Assembly: GCA_036897625.1 (NCBI GenBank)
Contig: JAYMTA010001066.1
Coordinates: forward strand, 1-22,035
Direction of reading: 5' to 3'
Length of the DNA stretch: 22,035 bases
DNA from: Pelargonium cotyledonis
Taxonomy: Eukaryota; Streptophyta; Magnoliopsida; Geraniales; Geraniaceae
Each line of letters starts with the position of its first letter. Within the stretch, counting starts at the first letter, position 1. Made by a program: the position numbers and the translations under genes. The notes beneath the pieces were generated by a model. That model was not told the origin of the DNA and searched no databases. It saw only the letters and a list, made by a program, of their open reading frames with translations. Below are positions 21,073-22,035 of this stretch, one piece after another.

Positions 21073-21100
21073 GAGGAGAGAGAGAGAGAGAGAGAGAGAG
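21073..21100. repeat. (GA)n microsatellite
   Basis: Nearly uninterrupted GA repeat of about 13 units. Confidence 0.9.
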
Positions 21101-21578
21101 CCACAAAAAAGTTGCACCCATCTGAAACCAGCTACACATAATATATAGCCATAGCCTACTAAAGCCCTAGCTCCAGCAACAGCAGCAAAAAAGCAGACGG
21201 CTGTGTTTGATTCTGATTATTCATGCAAATAACAAATCAGAGAATGTTTAAAGCTGCAACATCATTCATTTTTGTTTTTTATTTCCTTATAAATTATATA
21301 TAATCAGCTGGTGTTTTTAAGATATGTTGTGTCTGTGTGGATCTGAAGAAGAGGACCATGCAAGTTGAAGCAGCAATAAATATGAAGAAACTGTTCATTT
21401 GGATGAGCATTGCATTGAATATGGGTTGATATGACAATGGTGTTTAGGTTATGAAGTGTAGGCATCCACTGCTACTACTACTACTTCTATACGTTTATGC
21501 TTTTAATATAAATAGACATTTCTACTTTAGGAAAGTGTTGTGCTTCCCAAACCCTACTCACTGCCTTGACATGGGCTC

Positions 21579-21601
21579 AATAAATAAATAAATAAATAAA
21601 T
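21579..21601. repeat. (AAAT)n microsatellite
   Basis: About five tandem ATAA units. Confidence 0.9.
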
Positions 21602-21712
21602 TAGTTAAAGCAGATTGAAGGAAAATATTAATTATTATTTGATGATCAAACACCAAGGCAGCTGGGGAGGAAAACATGATGAAATTTGAATGGGACCACC
21701 TTTAAGTTACAG

Positions 21713-22035
21713 TTTTTTTTTTTTTTTAACTCTACTGTAGTCCTTCAGGTATACAATTTATTTCATACGAGTTCCTGAACTTTATTTTGTTCCGTAGCAG
21801 TCATTGTACTTTACATTTTGTTCCGCAGGAGTCACTGCCGTTAGTTTTTGGATGAAATCCGTTAACTATGCTGACGTGAAACATTTTTTTAATAAAAAAT
21901 TTATTTTTATGTAAAATTACCATAATACCCTCGTTTATTTTTCAAATTTCTAAAAAGTGCCATTTGTTTTTTTCTCTCTCCTTTCTCTCTCCTCACACTT
22001 TCCGGCCGGCGGTCTCTCTCTCTCCTTCCTCTCGG
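21713..22035 (-). mobile_element. Partial dispersed repeat running off the right edge
   Basis: It begins with a run of T (a poly(A) tail on the minus strand). The interior carries repeated phrases of the type GAGTTCCTGAACTTTATTTTG and TTGTTCCGCAGGAGTCACTG, then GCCGTTAGTTTTTGGATGAA. I recall such phrases as multicopy in plant genomes. The class is uncertain (retroelement or MITE) because the far end is outside the window. CT-rich sequence follows to the end. Confidence 0.5.

Larger units (their letters stand above)
21000..21712. other. Intergenic region, leader-like composition
   Basis: Holds a (GA)n tract (21073-21100) and an (AAAT)n tract (21579-21601). GA-rich and CA-rich sequence of this kind is common in plant core promoters and 5' leaders, so a plus-strand gene may begin beyond the window. 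No coding exon was recognised. Confidence 0.35.

Noticed and set aside
18294-21712. Conserved microRNA precursor
   Set aside because: By-eye search for common mature families (for example miR156, 159, 160, 164-172, 319, 390, 396) found no match. Folding and small-RNA data would be needed to exclude novel ones.

Overview
This is an intron-rich, AT-rich nuclear segment of a flowering plant, most likely a eudicot. The evidence is multi-exon genes with GT-AG introns, plant-type protein families, many small hAT-type MITEs and long SSR-rich intergenic DNA. I cannot name the species. I rebuilt three protein-coding genes exon by exon, and in each one all splice phases close into a single full-length reading frame.

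Layout: (1) 1-1356 is upstream DNA with a 236-bp hAT MITE. (2) 1357-3961 (+) is a nine-exon branched-chain amino acid aminotransferase gene (355 aa) without a transit peptide. (3) 3962-4940 is the 3'-3' intergenic spacer. (4) 8397-4941 (-) is a six-exon TRICHOME BIREFRINGENCE-LIKE (TBL) polysaccharide O-acetyltransferase gene (404 aa). (5) 12890-9601 (-) is a six-coding-exon CGR2/CGR3-type Golgi pectin methyltransferase gene (261 aa). It has a probable non-coding first exon near 15182-15300, separated by a 2.27-kb 5'UTR intron that holds about 270-bp tandem repeats. (6) 15.3-22.0 kb has no protein gene I can support. It holds a 551-bp retroposed element flanked by an 18-bp target-site duplication, a longer related copy in inverted orientation, simple repeats (GA, ACAAC, AAAT), and the edge of another dispersed repeat at the right end.

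The two minus-strand neighbours are both predicted Golgi type II membrane proteins that decorate wall polysaccharides, one by O-acetylation and one by pectin methyl-esterification. The aminotransferase belongs to leucine/isoleucine/valine (or methionine-chain) metabolism and has no evident link to them.

The best new observations concern mobile DNA. Three hAT-like MITEs have exact 8-bp target duplications, two of them in introns of the CGR gene. There is also the retroposon with its 18-bp duplication, its inverted partner, and a possible poly(A)-only micro-insertion. I see no convincing novel multi-gene system here.
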